Assembly: GCA_036245805.1 (NCBI GenBank)
Contig: BTRK01000010.1
Location: 1 to 64,000, forward strand
DNA length: 64,000 nucleotides
Reading direction: 5' to 3'
Source: Pristionchus mayeri
Lineage: Eukaryota; Nematoda; Chromadorea; Rhabditida; Neodiplogasteridae
Shown: piece after piece, positions 25,328-39,900 of the stretch
Layout: every line of letters begins with the position of its first letter
How positions within the stretch are numbered: the stretch's first letter is position 1
The notes under the pieces: model-generated
The model's input: the letters and a program-made list of their open reading frames with translations, nothing else
Database searches by the model: none
Told to the model about the DNA's origin: nothing
Made by a program: the position numbers and the translations under genes

Positions 25328-28300
25328 ATCTTCGGTGATAGAGTAAACTTCGGGGATACGGGTAAACTTCGGGGATAGAGTAAACTTCGGGGATACGGGT
25401 AAACTTCGGGGATAGAGTAAACTTCGGGGATAGAATAAACTTCGGGGTTCCGGGTAAATTTCGGGGATACGGGTAAACTTCGGGGATAGAGTAAACTTCG
25501 GGGATACGGGTAAACTTTTGGGATAGAGTAAACTTCGGGGATAGAATAAACTTCGGGGTTCCGGGTAAATTTCGGGGATAGAGTAAACTTCGGGGATACG
25601 GGTAAACTTCGGGGATAGAGTAAACTTCGGGGATACGGGTAAAATTTCGGGATAGAGTAAACTTCGGGGATACGGGTAAACTTCGGGGATAGAGGAAACT
25701 TCGGGGATAGAGTAAACTTCGGGAATACGGGTAAACTTCGGGGATAGAATAAACTTCGGGGTTCCGGGTAAATTTCGGGGATAGAGTAAACTTCGGGGAT
25801 ACGGGTAAACTTCGGGGATAGAGTAAACTTCGGGGATACGGGTAAAATTTCGGGATAGAGTAAACTTCGGGGATACGGGTAAACTTCGGGGATAGAGTAA
25901 ACTTCGGGGATACGGGTAAATTTCGGGGATAGAATAAACTTCGGGGATACGGGTAAACTTCGGGGATAGAGAAAACTTCGGGGATACGGGTAAATTTCGG
26001 GGATAGAGTAAACTTCGGGGATACGGGTAAACTTCGGGGATAGAGTAAACTTCGGAGATACGGGTAAACTTTCGGGATAGAGTAAACTTCGGGGATACGG
26101 GTAAACTTCGGGGATAGAGTAAACTTCGGGGTTACGGGTAAACTTCGGGGATGGAGTAAACTTCGGGGATACGGGTAAACTTTCGGGATAGAGTAAACTT
26201 CGGGGATACGGGTAAACTTCGGGGATAGAGTAAACTTCGGGGATACGGGTAAACTTCGGGGATATAGTACACTTCGGGGATACGGGTAAACTTCGGGGAT
26301 ACGGGTAAACTTCGGGGATAGAGTAAACTTCGGGGATACGGGTAAACTTTGGGGATAGAGTAAACTTCGGGGATACGGGTAAACTTTGGGGATAGAGTAA
26401 ACTTCGGGGATAGAGTAAACTTCGGGGATAGAGTAAACTTCGGGGATAGAGTAAACTTCGGGGATACGGATAAACTTCGGGGATAGAGTAAACTTCGGGG
26501 ATAGAGTAAACTTCGGGGACACGGGTAAACTTCGGGGATAGAGTAAACTTCGGAGATACGGGTAAACTTTCGGGATAGAGTAAACTTCGGGGATACGGGT
26601 AAACTTCGGGGATAGAGTAAACTTCGGGGATACGGGTAAACTTCGGGGATAGAGTAAACTTCGGGGATACGGGTAAACTTCGGGGATAGAATAAACTTCG
26701 GGGATACGGGTAAACTTCGGGGATAGAGTAAACTTCGGGGATAGAGTAAACTTCGGGAATACGGGTAAACTTCGGGGATAGAATAAACTTCGGGGTTCCG
26801 GGTAAATTTCGGGGATAGAGTAAACTTCGGGGATACGGGTAAACTTCGGGGATAGAGTAAACTTCGGGGATACGGGTAAAATTTCGGGATAGAGTAAACT
26901 TCGGGGATACGGGTAAACTTCGGGGATAGAGTAAACTTCGGGGATACGGGTAAATTTCGGGGATAGAGTAAACTTCGGGGATACGGGTAAACTTCGGGGA
27001 TAGAGTAAACTTCGGAGATACGGGTAAACTTTCGGGATAGAGTAAACTTCGGGGATACGGGTAAACTTCGGGGATAGAGTAAACTTCGGGGATACGGGTA
27101 AACTTCGGGGATAGAGTAAACTTCGGGGATACGGGTAAATTTCGGGGATAGAGTAAACTTCGGGGTTACGGGTAAACTTCGGGGATGGAGTAAACTTCGG
27201 GGATACGGGTAAACTTTCGGGATAGAGTAAACTTCGGGGATACGGGTAAACTTCGGGGATAGAGTAAACTTCGGGGATACGGGTAAACTTCGGGGATATA
27301 GTACACTTCGGGGATACGGGTAAACTTCGGGGATACGGGTAAACTTCGGGGATAGAGTAAACTTCGGGGATACGGGTAAACTTTGGGGATAGAGTAAACT
27401 TCGGGGATACGGGTAAACTTTGGGGATAGAGTAAACTTCGGGGATAGAGTAAACTTCGGGGATAGAGTAAACTTCGGGGATAGAGTAAACTTCGGGGATA
27501 CGGATAAACTTCGGGGATAGAGTAAACTTCGGGGATAGAGTAAACTTCGGGGACACGGGTAAACTTCGGGGATAGAGTAAACTTCGGAGATACGGGTAAA
27601 CTTTCGGGATAGAGTAAACTTCGGGGATACGGGTAAACTTCGGGGATAGAGTAAACTTCGGGGATAGAGTAAACTTCGGGGATACGGATAAACTTCGGGG
27701 ATAGAGTAAACTTCGGGGATAGAATAAACTTCGGGGTTCCGGGTAAATTTCGGGGATAGAGTAAACTTCGGGGATACGGGTAAACTTCGGGGATAGAGTA
27801 AACTTCGGGGATACGGGTAAAATTTCGGGATAGAGTAAACTTCGGGGATACGGGTAAACTTCGGGGATAGAGTAAACTTCGGGGATACGGGTAAATTTCG
27901 GGGATAGAGTAAACTTCGGGGATACGGGTAAACTTCGGGGATAGAGTAAACTTCGGAGATACGGGTAAACTTTCGGGATAGAGTAAACTTCGGGGATACG
28001 GGTAAACTTCGGGGATAGAGTAAACTTCGGGGTTACGGGTAAACTTCGGGGATGGAGTAAACTTCGGGGATACGGGTAAACTTTCGGGATAGAGTAAACT
28101 TCGGGGATACGGGTAAACTTCGGGGATAGAGTAAACTTCGGGGATACGGGTAAACTTCGGGGATATAGTACACTTCGGGGATACGGGTAAACTTCGGGGA
28201 TACGGGTAAACTTCGGGGATAGAGTAAACTTCGGGGATACGGGTAAACTTTGGGGATAGAGTAAACTTCGGGGATACGGGTAAACTTTGGGGATAGAGTA

Positions 28301-28599
28301 AACTTCGGGGATAGAGTAAACTTCGGGGATAGAGTAAACTTCGGGGATAGAGTAAACTTCGGGGATACGGATAAACTTCGGGGATAGAGTAAACTTCGGG
28401 GATAGAGTAAACTTCGGGGACACGGGTAAACTTCGGGGATAGAGTAAACTTCGGAGATACGGGTAAACTTTCGGGATAGAGTAAACTTCGGGGATACGGG
28501 TAAACTTCGGGGATAGAGTAAACTTCGGGGATACGGGTAAACTTCGGGGATAGAGTAAACTTCGGGGATACGGGTAAACTTCGGGGATAGAATAAACTT

Positions 28600-29425
28600 C
28601 GGGGATACGGGTAAACTTCGGGGATAGAGTAAACTTCGGGGATAGAGTAAACTTCGGGAATACGGGTAAACTTCGGGGATAGAATAAACTTCGGGGTTCC
28701 GGGTAAATTTCGGGGATAGAGTAAACTTCGGGGATACGGGTAAACTTCGGGGATAGAGTAAACTTCGGGGATACGGGTAAAATTTCGGGATAGAGTAAAC
28801 TTCGGGGATACGGGTAAACTTCGGGGATAGAGTAAACTTCGGGGATACGGGTAAATTTCGGGGATAGAGTAAACTTCGGGGATACGGGTAAACTTCGGGG
28901 ATAGAGTAAACTTCGGAGATACGGGTAAACTTTCGGGATAGAGTAAACTTCGGGGATACGGGAAAACTTCGGGGATAGAGTAAACTTCGGGGTTACGGGT
29001 AAACTTCGGGGATGGAGTAAACTTCGGGGATACGGGTAATCTTCGGTGATAGAGTAAACTTCGGGGATACGGGTAAACTTCGGGGATAGAATAAACTTCG
29101 GGGTTCCGGGTAAATTTCGGGGATAGAGTAAACTTCGGGGATACGGGTAAACTTCGGGGATAGAGTAAACTTCGGGGATACGGGTAAAATTTCGGGATAG
29201 AGTAAACTTCGGGGATACGGGTAAACTTCGGGGATAGAGTAAACTTCGGGGATACGGGTAAATTTCGGGGATAGAGTAAACTTCGGGGATACGGGTAAAC
29301 TTCGGGGATAGAGTAAACTTCGGAGATACGGGTAAACTTTCGGGATAGAGTAAACTTCGGGGATACGGGAAAACTTCGGGGATAGAGTAAACTTCGGGGT
29401 TACGGGTAAACTTCGGGGATGGAGT
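28600..29425. repeat. Tandem duplication with a 407-bp period (11 dimers)
   Basis: The ttccggg unit (28,697/29,104), the rare cgggaaaacttc unit (28,961/29,368) and ggatggag (about 29,010/29,417) are all offset by 407 bp, exactly 11 times 37. The same block, identifiable by cgggaaaacttc, also occurs near 35,055, 36,294 and 50,520. Outer edges are approximate. Confidence 0.78.
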
Positions 29426-30985
29426 AAACTTCGGGGATACGGGTAATCTTCGGTGATAGAGTAAACTTCGGGGATACGGGTAAACTTCGGGGATAGAGTA
29501 AACTTCGGGGATACGGGTAAACTTCGGGGATAGAGTAAACTTCGGGGATACGGGTAAACTTTCGGGATAGAGTAAACTTCGGGGATACGGGTAAACTTCG
29601 GGGATAGTGTAAACTTCGGGGATAGAATAAACTTCGGGGATACGGGTAAACTTCGGGGATAGAGTAAACTTCGGGGATACGGGTAAACTTCGGGGATAGA
29701 GTAAACTTTGGGGATACGGGTAATCTTTCGGGATAGAGTAAACTTCGGGGATACGGGTAAACTTCGGGGATAGAGTAAACTTCGGGGTTACGGTTAAACT
29801 TCGGGGATGGAGTAAACTTCGGGGATACGGGTAATCTTCGGTGATAGAGTAAAATTCGGGGATACGGGTAAACTTCGGGGATAGAGTAAACTTCGGGGAT
29901 ACGGGTAAACTTCGGGGATATAGTACACTTCGGGGATACGGGTAAACTTCGGGGATACGGGTAAACTTCGGGGATAGAGTAAACTTCGGGATACGGGTAA
30001 ACTTTGGGGATAGAGTAAACTTCGGGGATACGGGTAAACTTTGGGGATAGAGTAAACTTCGGGGATAGAGTAAACTTCGGGGATAAAGTAAACTTCGGGG
30101 ATAGAGTAAACTTCGGGGATACGGATAAACTTCGGGGATAGAGTAAACTTCGGGGATAGAGTAAACTTCGGGGACACGGGTAAACTTCGGGGATAGAGTA
30201 AACTTCGGAGATACGGGTAAACTTTCGGGATAGAGTAAACTTCGGGGATACGGGTAAACTTCGGGGATAGAGTAAACTTCGGGGATACGGGTAAACTTCG
30301 GGGATAGAGTAAACTTCGGGGATACGGGTAAACTTCGGGGATAGAATAAACTTCGGGGATACGGGTAAACTTCGGGGATAAAGTAAACTTCGGGGATAGA
30401 GTAAACTTCGGGAATACGGGTAAACTTCGGGGATAGAATAAACTTCGGGGTTCCGGGTAAATTTCGGGGATAGAGTAAACTTCGGGGATACGGGTAAACT
30501 TCGGGGATAGAGTAAACTTCGGGGATACGGGTAAAATTTCGGGATAGAGTAAACTTCGGGGATACGGGTAAACTTCGGGGATAGAGTAAACTTCGGGGAT
30601 ACGGGTAAATTTCGGGGATAGAGTAAACTTCGGGGATACGGGTAAACTTCGGGGATAGAGTAAACTTCGGAGATACGGGTAAACTTTCGGGATAGAGTAA
30701 ACTTCGGGGATACGGGTAAACTTCGGGGATAGAGTAAACTTCGGGGTTACGGGTAAACTTCGGGGATGGAGTAAACTTCGGGGATACGGGTAAACTTTCG
30801 GGATAGAGTAAACTTCGGGGATACGGGTAAACTTCGGGGATAGAGTAAACTTCGGGGATACGGGTAAACTTCGGGGATATAGTACACTTCGGGGATACGG
30901 GTAAACTTCGGGGATACGGGTAAACTTCGGGGATAGAGTAAACTTCGGGGATACGGGTAAACTTTGGGGATAGAGTAAACTTCGG

Positions 30986-32090
30986 GGATACGGGTAAACT
31001 TTGGGGATAGAGTAAACTACGGGGATAGAGTAAACTTCGGGGATAGAGTAAACTTCGGGGATACGGATAAACTTCGGGGATAGAGTAAACTTCGGGGATA
31101 GAGTAAACTTCGGGGACACGGGTAAACTTCGGGGATAGAGTAAACTTCGGAGATACGGGTAAACTTTCGGGATAGAGTAAACTTCGGGGATACGGGTAAA
31201 CTTCGGGGATAGAGTAAACTTCGGGGATACGGGTAAACTTCGGGGATAGAGTAAACTTCGGGGTTACGGGTAAACTTCGGGGATGGAGTAAACTTCGGGG
31301 ATACGGGTAATCTTCGGTGATAGAGTAAACTTCGGGGATACGGGTAATCTTCGGTGATAGAGTAAACTTCGGGGATACGGGTAAACTTCGGGGATAGAGT
31401 AAACTTCGGGGATACGGGTAAACTTCGGGGATAGAGTAAACTTCGGGGATAGAATAAACTTCGGGGTTCCGGGTAAATTTCGGGGATACGGGTAAACTTC
31501 GGGGATAGAGTAAACTTCGGGGATACGGGTAAACTTTTGGGATAGAGTAAACTTCGGGGATAGAATAAACTTCGGGGTTCCGGGTAAATTTCGGGGATAG
31601 AGTAAACTTCGGGGATACGGGTAAACTTCGGGGATAGAGTAAACTTCGGGGATACGGGTAAAATTTCGGGATAGAGTAAACTTCGGGGATACGGGTAAAC
31701 TTCGGGGATAGAGGAAACTTCGGGGATAGAGTAAACTTCGGGAATACGGGTAAACTTCGGGGATAGAATAAACTTCGGGGTTCCGGGTAAATTTCGGGGA
31801 TAGAGTAAACTTCGGGGATACGGGTAAACTTCGGGGATAGAGTAAACTTCGGGGATACGGGTAAAATTTCGGGATAGAGTAAACTTCGGGGATACGGGTA
31901 AACTTCGGGGATAGAGTAAACTTCGGGGATACGGGTAAATTTCGGGGATAGAATAAACTTCGGGGATACGGGTAAACTTCGGGGATAGAGTAAACTTCGG
32001 GGATACGGGTAAAATTTCGGGATAGAGTAAACTTCGGGGATACGGGTAAACTTCGGGGATAGAGTAAACTTCGGAGATACGGGTAAACTT
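30986..32090. repeat. 1.1-kb block duplicated at an exact 2,160-bp offset, left copy
   Basis: Read against 33,146-34,250 I found no difference, including gggttacggg (31,264/33,424), the double taatcttcggtgatag, ttccggg, aaacttttgggatag, gaggaaac and gggaatacgg. The edges are point breaks: cggggata against cggagata on the left, tttcggg against ttcggggatata on the right. Confidence 0.85.
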
Positions 32091-33145
32091 TCGGGATAGA
32101 GTAAACTTCGGGGATACGGGTAAACTTCGGGGATACGGGTAAACTTCGGGGATAGAGTAAACTTCGGGGATAGAGTAAACTTCGGGGACACGGGTAAACT
32201 TCGGGGATAGAGTAAACTTCGGAGATACGGGTAAACTTTGGGGATAGAGTAAACTACGGGGATAGAGTAAACTTCGGGGATAGAGTAAACTTCGGGGATA
32301 CGGATAAACTTCGGGGATAGAGTAAACTTCGGGGATACGGGTAAACTTCGGGGATAGAGTAAACTTCGGGGATAGAATAAACTTCGGGGTTCCGGGTAAA
32401 TTTCGGGGATACGGGTAAACTTCGGGGATAGAGTAAACTTCGGGGATACGGGTAAACTTTTGGGATAGAGTAAACTTCGGGGATAGAATAAACTTCGGGG
32501 TTCCGGGTAAATTTCGGGGATAGAGTAAACTTCGGGGATACGGGTAAACTTCGGGGATAGAGTAAACTTCGGGGATACGGGTAAAATTTCGGGATAGAGT
32601 AAACTTCGGGGATACGGGTAAACTTCGGGGATAGAGGAAACTTCGGGGATAGAGTAAACTTCGGGAATACGGGTAAACTTCGGGGATAGAATAAACTTCG
32701 GGGTTCCGGGTAAATTTCGGGGATAGAGTAAACTTCGGGGATACGGGTAAACTTCGGGGATAGAGTAAACTTCGGGGATACGGGTAAAATTTCGGGATAG
32801 AGTAAACTTCGGGGATACGGGTAAACTTCGGGGATAGAGTAAACTTCGGGGATACGGGTAAATTTCGGGGATAGAATAAACTTCGGGGATACGGGTAAAC
32901 TTCGGGGATAGAGTAAACTTCGGGGATACGGGTAAAATTTCGGGATAGAGTAAACTTCGGGGATACGGGTAAACTTCGGGGATAGAGTAAACTTCGGAGA
33001 TACGGGTAAACTTTCGGGATAGAGTAAACTTCGGGGATACGGGTAAACTTCGGGGATACGGGTAAACTTCGGGGATAGAGTAAACTTCGGGGATAGAGTA
33101 AACTTCGGGGACACGGGTAAACTTCGGGGATAGAGTAAACTTCGG

Positions 33146-34250
33146 AGATACGGGTAAACTTTGGGGATAGAGTAAACTACGGGGATAGAGTAAACTTCGG
33201 GGATAGAGTAAACTTCGGGGATACGGATAAACTTCGGGGATAGAGTAAACTTCGGGGATAGAGTAAACTTCGGGGACACGGGTAAACTTCGGGGATAGAG
33301 TAAACTTCGGAGATACGGGTAAACTTTCGGGATAGAGTAAACTTCGGGGATACGGGTAAACTTCGGGGATAGAGTAAACTTCGGGGATACGGGTAAACTT
33401 CGGGGATAGAGTAAACTTCGGGGTTACGGGTAAACTTCGGGGATGGAGTAAACTTCGGGGATACGGGTAATCTTCGGTGATAGAGTAAACTTCGGGGATA
33501 CGGGTAATCTTCGGTGATAGAGTAAACTTCGGGGATACGGGTAAACTTCGGGGATAGAGTAAACTTCGGGGATACGGGTAAACTTCGGGGATAGAGTAAA
33601 CTTCGGGGATAGAATAAACTTCGGGGTTCCGGGTAAATTTCGGGGATACGGGTAAACTTCGGGGATAGAGTAAACTTCGGGGATACGGGTAAACTTTTGG
33701 GATAGAGTAAACTTCGGGGATAGAATAAACTTCGGGGTTCCGGGTAAATTTCGGGGATAGAGTAAACTTCGGGGATACGGGTAAACTTCGGGGATAGAGT
33801 AAACTTCGGGGATACGGGTAAAATTTCGGGATAGAGTAAACTTCGGGGATACGGGTAAACTTCGGGGATAGAGGAAACTTCGGGGATAGAGTAAACTTCG
33901 GGAATACGGGTAAACTTCGGGGATAGAATAAACTTCGGGGTTCCGGGTAAATTTCGGGGATAGAGTAAACTTCGGGGATACGGGTAAACTTCGGGGATAG
34001 AGTAAACTTCGGGGATACGGGTAAAATTTCGGGATAGAGTAAACTTCGGGGATACGGGTAAACTTCGGGGATAGAGTAAACTTCGGGGATACGGGTAAAT
34101 TTCGGGGATAGAATAAACTTCGGGGATACGGGTAAACTTCGGGGATAGAGTAAACTTCGGGGATACGGGTAAAATTTCGGGATAGAGTAAACTTCGGGGA
34201 TACGGGTAAACTTCGGGGATAGAGTAAACTTCGGAGATACGGGTAAACTT
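33146..34250. repeat. 1.1-kb block duplicated at an exact 2,160-bp offset, right copy
   Basis: This is the partner of 30,986-32,090. Part of the same block (from the gatagaat before ttccggg) is also present in between, at about 32,371-33,060, offset by about 922 bp from the left copy. The region therefore holds three related copies in about 3.3 kb. Confidence 0.85.
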
Positions 34251-34599
34251 CGGGGATATAGTACACTTCGGGGATACGGGTAAACTTCGGGGATACGGGT
34301 AAACTTGGGGGATAGAGTAAACTTCGGGGATACGGGTAAACTTTGGGGATAGAGTAAACTTCGGGGATACGGGTAAACTTTGGGGATAGAGTAAACTTCG
34401 GGGATAGAGTAAACTTCGGGGATAGAGTAAACTTCGGGGATAGAGTAAACTTCGGGGATACGGATAAACTTCGGGGATAGAGTAAACTTCGGGGATAGAG
34501 TAAACTTCGGGGACACGGGTAAACTTCGGGGATAGAGTAAACTTCGGAGATACGGGTAAACTTTCGGGATAGAGTAAACTTCGGGGATACGGGTAAACT

Positions 34600-36930
34600 T
34601 CGGGGATAGAGTAAACTTCGGGGATACGGGTAAACTTCGGGGATAGAGTAAACTTCGGGGATACGGGTAAACTTCGGGGATAGAATAAACTTCGGGGATA
34701 CGGGTAAACTTCGGGGATAGAGTAAACTTCGGGGATAGAGTAAACTTCGGGAATACGGGTAAACTTCGGGGATAGAATAAACTTCGGGGTTCCGGGTAAA
34801 TTTCGGGGATAGAGTAAACTTCGGGGATACGGGTAAACTTCGGGGATAGAGTAAACTTCGGGGATACGGGTAAAATTTCGGGATAGAGTAAACTTCGGGG
34901 ATACGGGTAAACTTCGGGGATAGAGTAAACTTCGGGGATACGGGTAAATTTCGGGGATAGAGTAAACTTCGGGGATACGGGTAAACTTCGGGGATAGAGT
35001 AAACTTCGGAGATACGGGTAAACTTTCGGGATAGAGTAAACTTCGGGGATACGGGAAAACTTCGGGGATAGAGTAAACTTCGGGGTTACGGGTAAACTTC
35101 GGGGATGGAGTAAACTTCGGGGATACGGGTAATCTTCGGTGATAGAGTAAACTTCGGGGATACGGGTAAACTTCGGGGATAGAGTAAACTTCGGGGATAC
35201 GGGTAAACTTCGGGGATAGAGTAAACTTCGGGGATACGGGTAAACTTTCGGGATAGAGTAAACTTCGGGGATACGGGTAAACTTCGGGGATAGTGTAAAC
35301 TTCGGGGATAGAATAAACTTCGGGGATACGGGTAAACTTCGGGGATAGAGTAAACTTCGGGGATACGGGTAAACTTCGGGGATAGAGTAAACTTTGGGGA
35401 TACGGGTAATCTTTCGGGATAGAGTAAACTTCGGGGATACGGGTAAACTTCGGGGATAGAGTAAACTTCGGGGTTACGGTTAAACTTCGGGGATGGAGTA
35501 AACTTCGGGGATACGGGTAATCTTCGGTGATAGAGTAAAATTCGGGGATACGGGTAAACTTCGGGGATAGAGTAAACTTCGGGGATACGGGTAAACTTCG
35601 GGGATATAGTACACTTCGGGGATACGGGTAAACTTCGGGGATACGGGTAAACTTCGGGGATACGGGTAAACTTCGGGGATAGAGTAAACTTCGGGGTTAC
35701 GGTTAAACTTCGGGGATGGAGTAAACTTCGGGGATACGGGTAATCTTCGGTGATAGAGTAAAATTCGGGGATACGGGTAAACTTCGGGGATAGAGTAAAC
35801 TTCGGGGATACGGGTAAACTTCGGGGATATAGTACACTTCGGGGATAGAGTAAACTTCGGGGATACGGGTAAACTTCGGGGATAGAGTAAACTTCGGGGA
35901 TACGGGTAAACTTCGGGGATAGAATAAACTTCGGGGATACGGGTAAACTTCGGGGATAGAGTAAACTTCGGGGATAGAGTAAACTTCGGGAATACGGGTA
36001 AACTTCGGGGATAGAATAAACTTCGGGGTTCCGGGTAAATTTCGGGGATAGAGTAAACTTCGGGGATACGGGTAAACTTCGGGGATAGAGTAAACTTCGG
36101 GGATACGGGTAAAATTTCGGGATAGAGTAAACTTCGGGGATACGGGTAAACTTCGGGGATAGAGTAAACTTCGGGGATACGGGTAAATTTCGGGGATAGA
36201 GTAAACTTCGGGGATACGGGTAAACTTCGGGGATAGAGTAAACTTCGGAGATACGGGTAAACTTTCGGGATAGAGTAAACTTCGGGGATACGGGAAAACT
36301 TCGGGGATAGAGTAAACTTCGGGGTTACGGGTAAACTTCGGGGATGGAGTAAACTTCGGGGATACGGGTAATCTTCGGTGATAGAGTAAACTTCGGGGAT
36401 ACGGGTAAACTTCGGGGATAGAGTAAACTTCGGGGATACGGGTAAACTTCGGGGATAGAGTAAACTTCGGGGATACGGGTAAACTTTCGGGATAGAGTAA
36501 ACTTCGGGGATACGGGTAAACTTCGGGGATAGTGTAAACTTCGGGGATAGAATAAACTTCGGGGATACGGGTAAACTTCGGGGATAGAGTAAACTTCGGG
36601 GATACGGGTAAACTTCGGGGATAGAGTAAACTTTGGGGATACGGGTAATCTTTCGGGATAGAGTAAACTTCGGGGATACGGGTAAACTTCGGGGATAGAG
36701 TAAACTTCGGGGTTACGGTTAAACTTCGGGGATGGAGTAAACTTCGGGGATACGGGTAATCTTCGGTGATAGAGTAAAATTCGGGGATACGGGTAAACTT
36801 CGGGGATAGAGTAAACTTCGGGGATACGGGTAAACTTCGGGGATATAGTACACTTCGGGGATACGGGTAAACTTCGGGGATACGGGTAAACTTCGGGGAT
36901 ACGGGTAAACTTCGGGGATAGAGTAAACTT
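34600..36930. repeat. Tandem duplication with a period of about 1,239 bp
   Basis: Copies are about 34,600-35,690 and 35,839-36,930. Landmarks are gatagaataaac (34,682/35,921), cgggaaaacttc, gggttacggg (35,086/36,325), gatagtgtaaac (about 35,292/36,532), the rare gggttacggttaaac (35,474/36,713) and ggatatagtacac. The same landmark string also occurs near 29.4-29.95 kb. Confidence 0.8.
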
Positions 36931-39900
36931 CGGGATACGGGTAAACTTTGGGGATAGAGTAAACTTCGGGGATACGGGTAAACTTTGGGGATAGAGTAAA
37001 CTTCGGGGATAGAGTAAACTTCGGGGATAAAGTAAACTTCGGGGATAGAGTAAACTTCGGGGATACGGATAAACTTCGGGGATAGAGTAAACTTCGGGGA
37101 TAGAGTAAACTTCGGGGACACGGGTAAACTTCGGGGATAGAGTAAACTTCGGAGATACGGGTAAACTTTCGGGATAGAGTAAACTTCGGGGATACGGGTA
37201 AACTTCGGGGATAGAGTAAACTTCGGGGATACGGGTAAACTTCGGGGATAGAGTAAACTTCGGGGATACGGGTAAACTTCGGGGATAGAATAAACTTCGG
37301 GGATACGGGTAAACTTCGGGGATAAAGTAAACTTCGGGGATAGAGTAAACTTCGGGAATACGGGTAAACTTCGGGGATAGAATAAACTTCGGGGTTCCGG
37401 GTAAATTTCGGGGATAGAGTAAACTTCGGGGATACGGGTAAACTTCGGGGATAGAGTAAACTTCGGGGATACGGGTAAAATTTCGGGATAGAGTAAACTT
37501 CGGGGATACGGGTAAACTTCGGGGATAGAGTAAACTTCGGGGATACGGGTAAATTTCGGGGATAGAGTAAACTTCGGGGATACGGGTAAACTTCGGGGAT
37601 AGAGTAAACTTCGGAGATACGGGTAAACTTTCGGGATAGAGTAAACTTCGGGGATACGGGTAAACTTCGGGGATAGAGTAAACTTCGGGGTTACGGGTAA
37701 ACTTCGGGGATGGAGTAAACTTCGGGGATACGGGTAAACTTTCGGGATAGAGTAAACTTCGGGGATACGGGTAAACTTCGGGGATAGAGTAAACTTCGGG
37801 GATACGGGTAAACTTCGGGGATATAGTACACTTCGGGGATACGGGTAAACTTCGGGGATACGGGTAAACTTCGGGGATAGAGTAAACTTCGGGGATACGG
37901 GTAAACTTTGGGGATAGAGTAAACTTCGGGGATACGGGTAAACTTTGGGGATAGAGTAAACTACGGGGATAGAGTAAACTTCGGGGATAGAGTAAACTTC
38001 GGGGATACGGATAAACTTCGGGGATAGAGTAAACTTCGGGGATAGAGTAAACTTCGGGGACACGGGTAAACTTCGGGGATAGAGTAAACTTCGGAGATAC
38101 GGGTAAACTTTCGGGATAGAGTAAACTTCGGGGATACGGGTAAACTTCGGGGATAGAGTAAACTTCGGGGATACGGGTAAACTTCGGGGATAGAGTAAAC
38201 TTCGGGGTTACGGGTAAACTTCGGGGATGGAGTAAACTTCGGGGATACGGGTAATCTTCGGTGATAGAGTAAACTTCGGGGATACGGGTAATCTTCGGTG
38301 ATAGAGTAAACTTCGGGGATACGGGTAAACTTCGGGGATAGAGTAAACTTCGGGGATACGGGTAAACTTCGGGGATAGAGTAAACTTCGGGGATAGAATA
38401 AACTTCGGGGTTCCGGGTAAATTTCGGGGATACGGGTAAACTTCGGGGATAGAGTAAACTTCGGGGATACGGGTAAACTTTTGGGATAGAGTAAACTTCG
38501 GGGATAGAATAAACTTCGGGGTTCCGGGTAAATTTCGGGGATAGAGTAAACTTCGGGGATACGGGTAAACTTCGGGGATAGAGTAAACTTCGGGGATACG
38601 GGTAAAATTTCGGGATAGAGTAAACTTCGGGGATACGGGTAAACTTCGGGGATAGAGGAAACTTCGGGGATAGAGTAAACTTCGGGAATACGGGTAAACT
38701 TCGGGGATAGAATAAACTTCGGGGTTCCGGGTAAATTTCGGGGATAGAGTAAACTTCGGGGATACGGGTAAACTTCGGGGATAGAGTAAACTTCGGGGAT
38801 ACGGGTAAAATTTCGGGATAGAGTAAACTTCGGGGATACGGGTAAACTTCGGGGATAGAGTAAACTTCGGGGATACGGGTAAATTTCGGGGATAGAATAA
38901 ACTTCGGGGATACGGGTAAACTTCGGGGATAGAGTAAACTTCGGGGATACGGGTAAATTTCGGGGATAGAGTAAACTTCGGGGATACGGGTAAACTTCGG
39001 GGATAGAGTAAACTTCGGAGATACGGGTAAACTTTCGGGATAGAGTAAACTTCGGGGATACGGGTAAACTTCGGGGATAGAGTAAACTTCGGGGTTACGG
39101 GTAAACTTCGGGGATGGAGTAAACTTCGGGGATACGGGTAAACTTTCGGGATAGAGTAAACTTCGGGGATACGGGTAAACTTCGGGGATAGAGTAAACTT
39201 CGGGGATACGGGTAAACTTCGGGGATATAGTACACTTCGGGGATACGGGTAAACTTCGGGGATACGGGTAAACTTCGGGGATAGAGTAAACTTCGGGGAT
39301 ACGGGTAAACTTTGGGGATAGAGTAAACTTCGGGGATACGGGTAAACTTTGGGGATAGAGTAAACTTCGGGGATAGAGTAAACTTCGGGGATAGAGTAAA
39401 CTTCGGGGATAGAGTAAACTTCGGGGATACGGATAAACTTCGGGGATAGAGTAACTTCGGGGATAGAGTAAACTTCGGGGACACGGGTAAACTTCGGGGA
39501 TAGAGTAAACTTCGGGGATACGGGTAAACTTCGGGGATATAGTACACTTCGGGGATACGGGTAAACTTCGGGGATACGGGTAAACTTCGGGGATAGAGTA
39601 AACTTCGGGGATACGGGTAAACTTTGGGGATAGAGTAAACTTCGGGGATACGGGTAAACTTTGGGGATAGAGTAAACTACGGGGATAGAGTAAACTTCGG
39701 GGATAGAGTAAACTTCGGGGATACGGATAAACTTCGGGGATAGAGTAAACTTCGGGGATAGAGTAAACTTCGGGGACACGGGTAAACTTCGGGGATAGAG
39801 TAAACTTCGGAGATACGGGTAAACTTTCGGGATAGAGTAAACTTCGGGGATACGGGTAAACTTCGGGGATAGAGTAAACTTCGGGGATACGGGTAAACTT

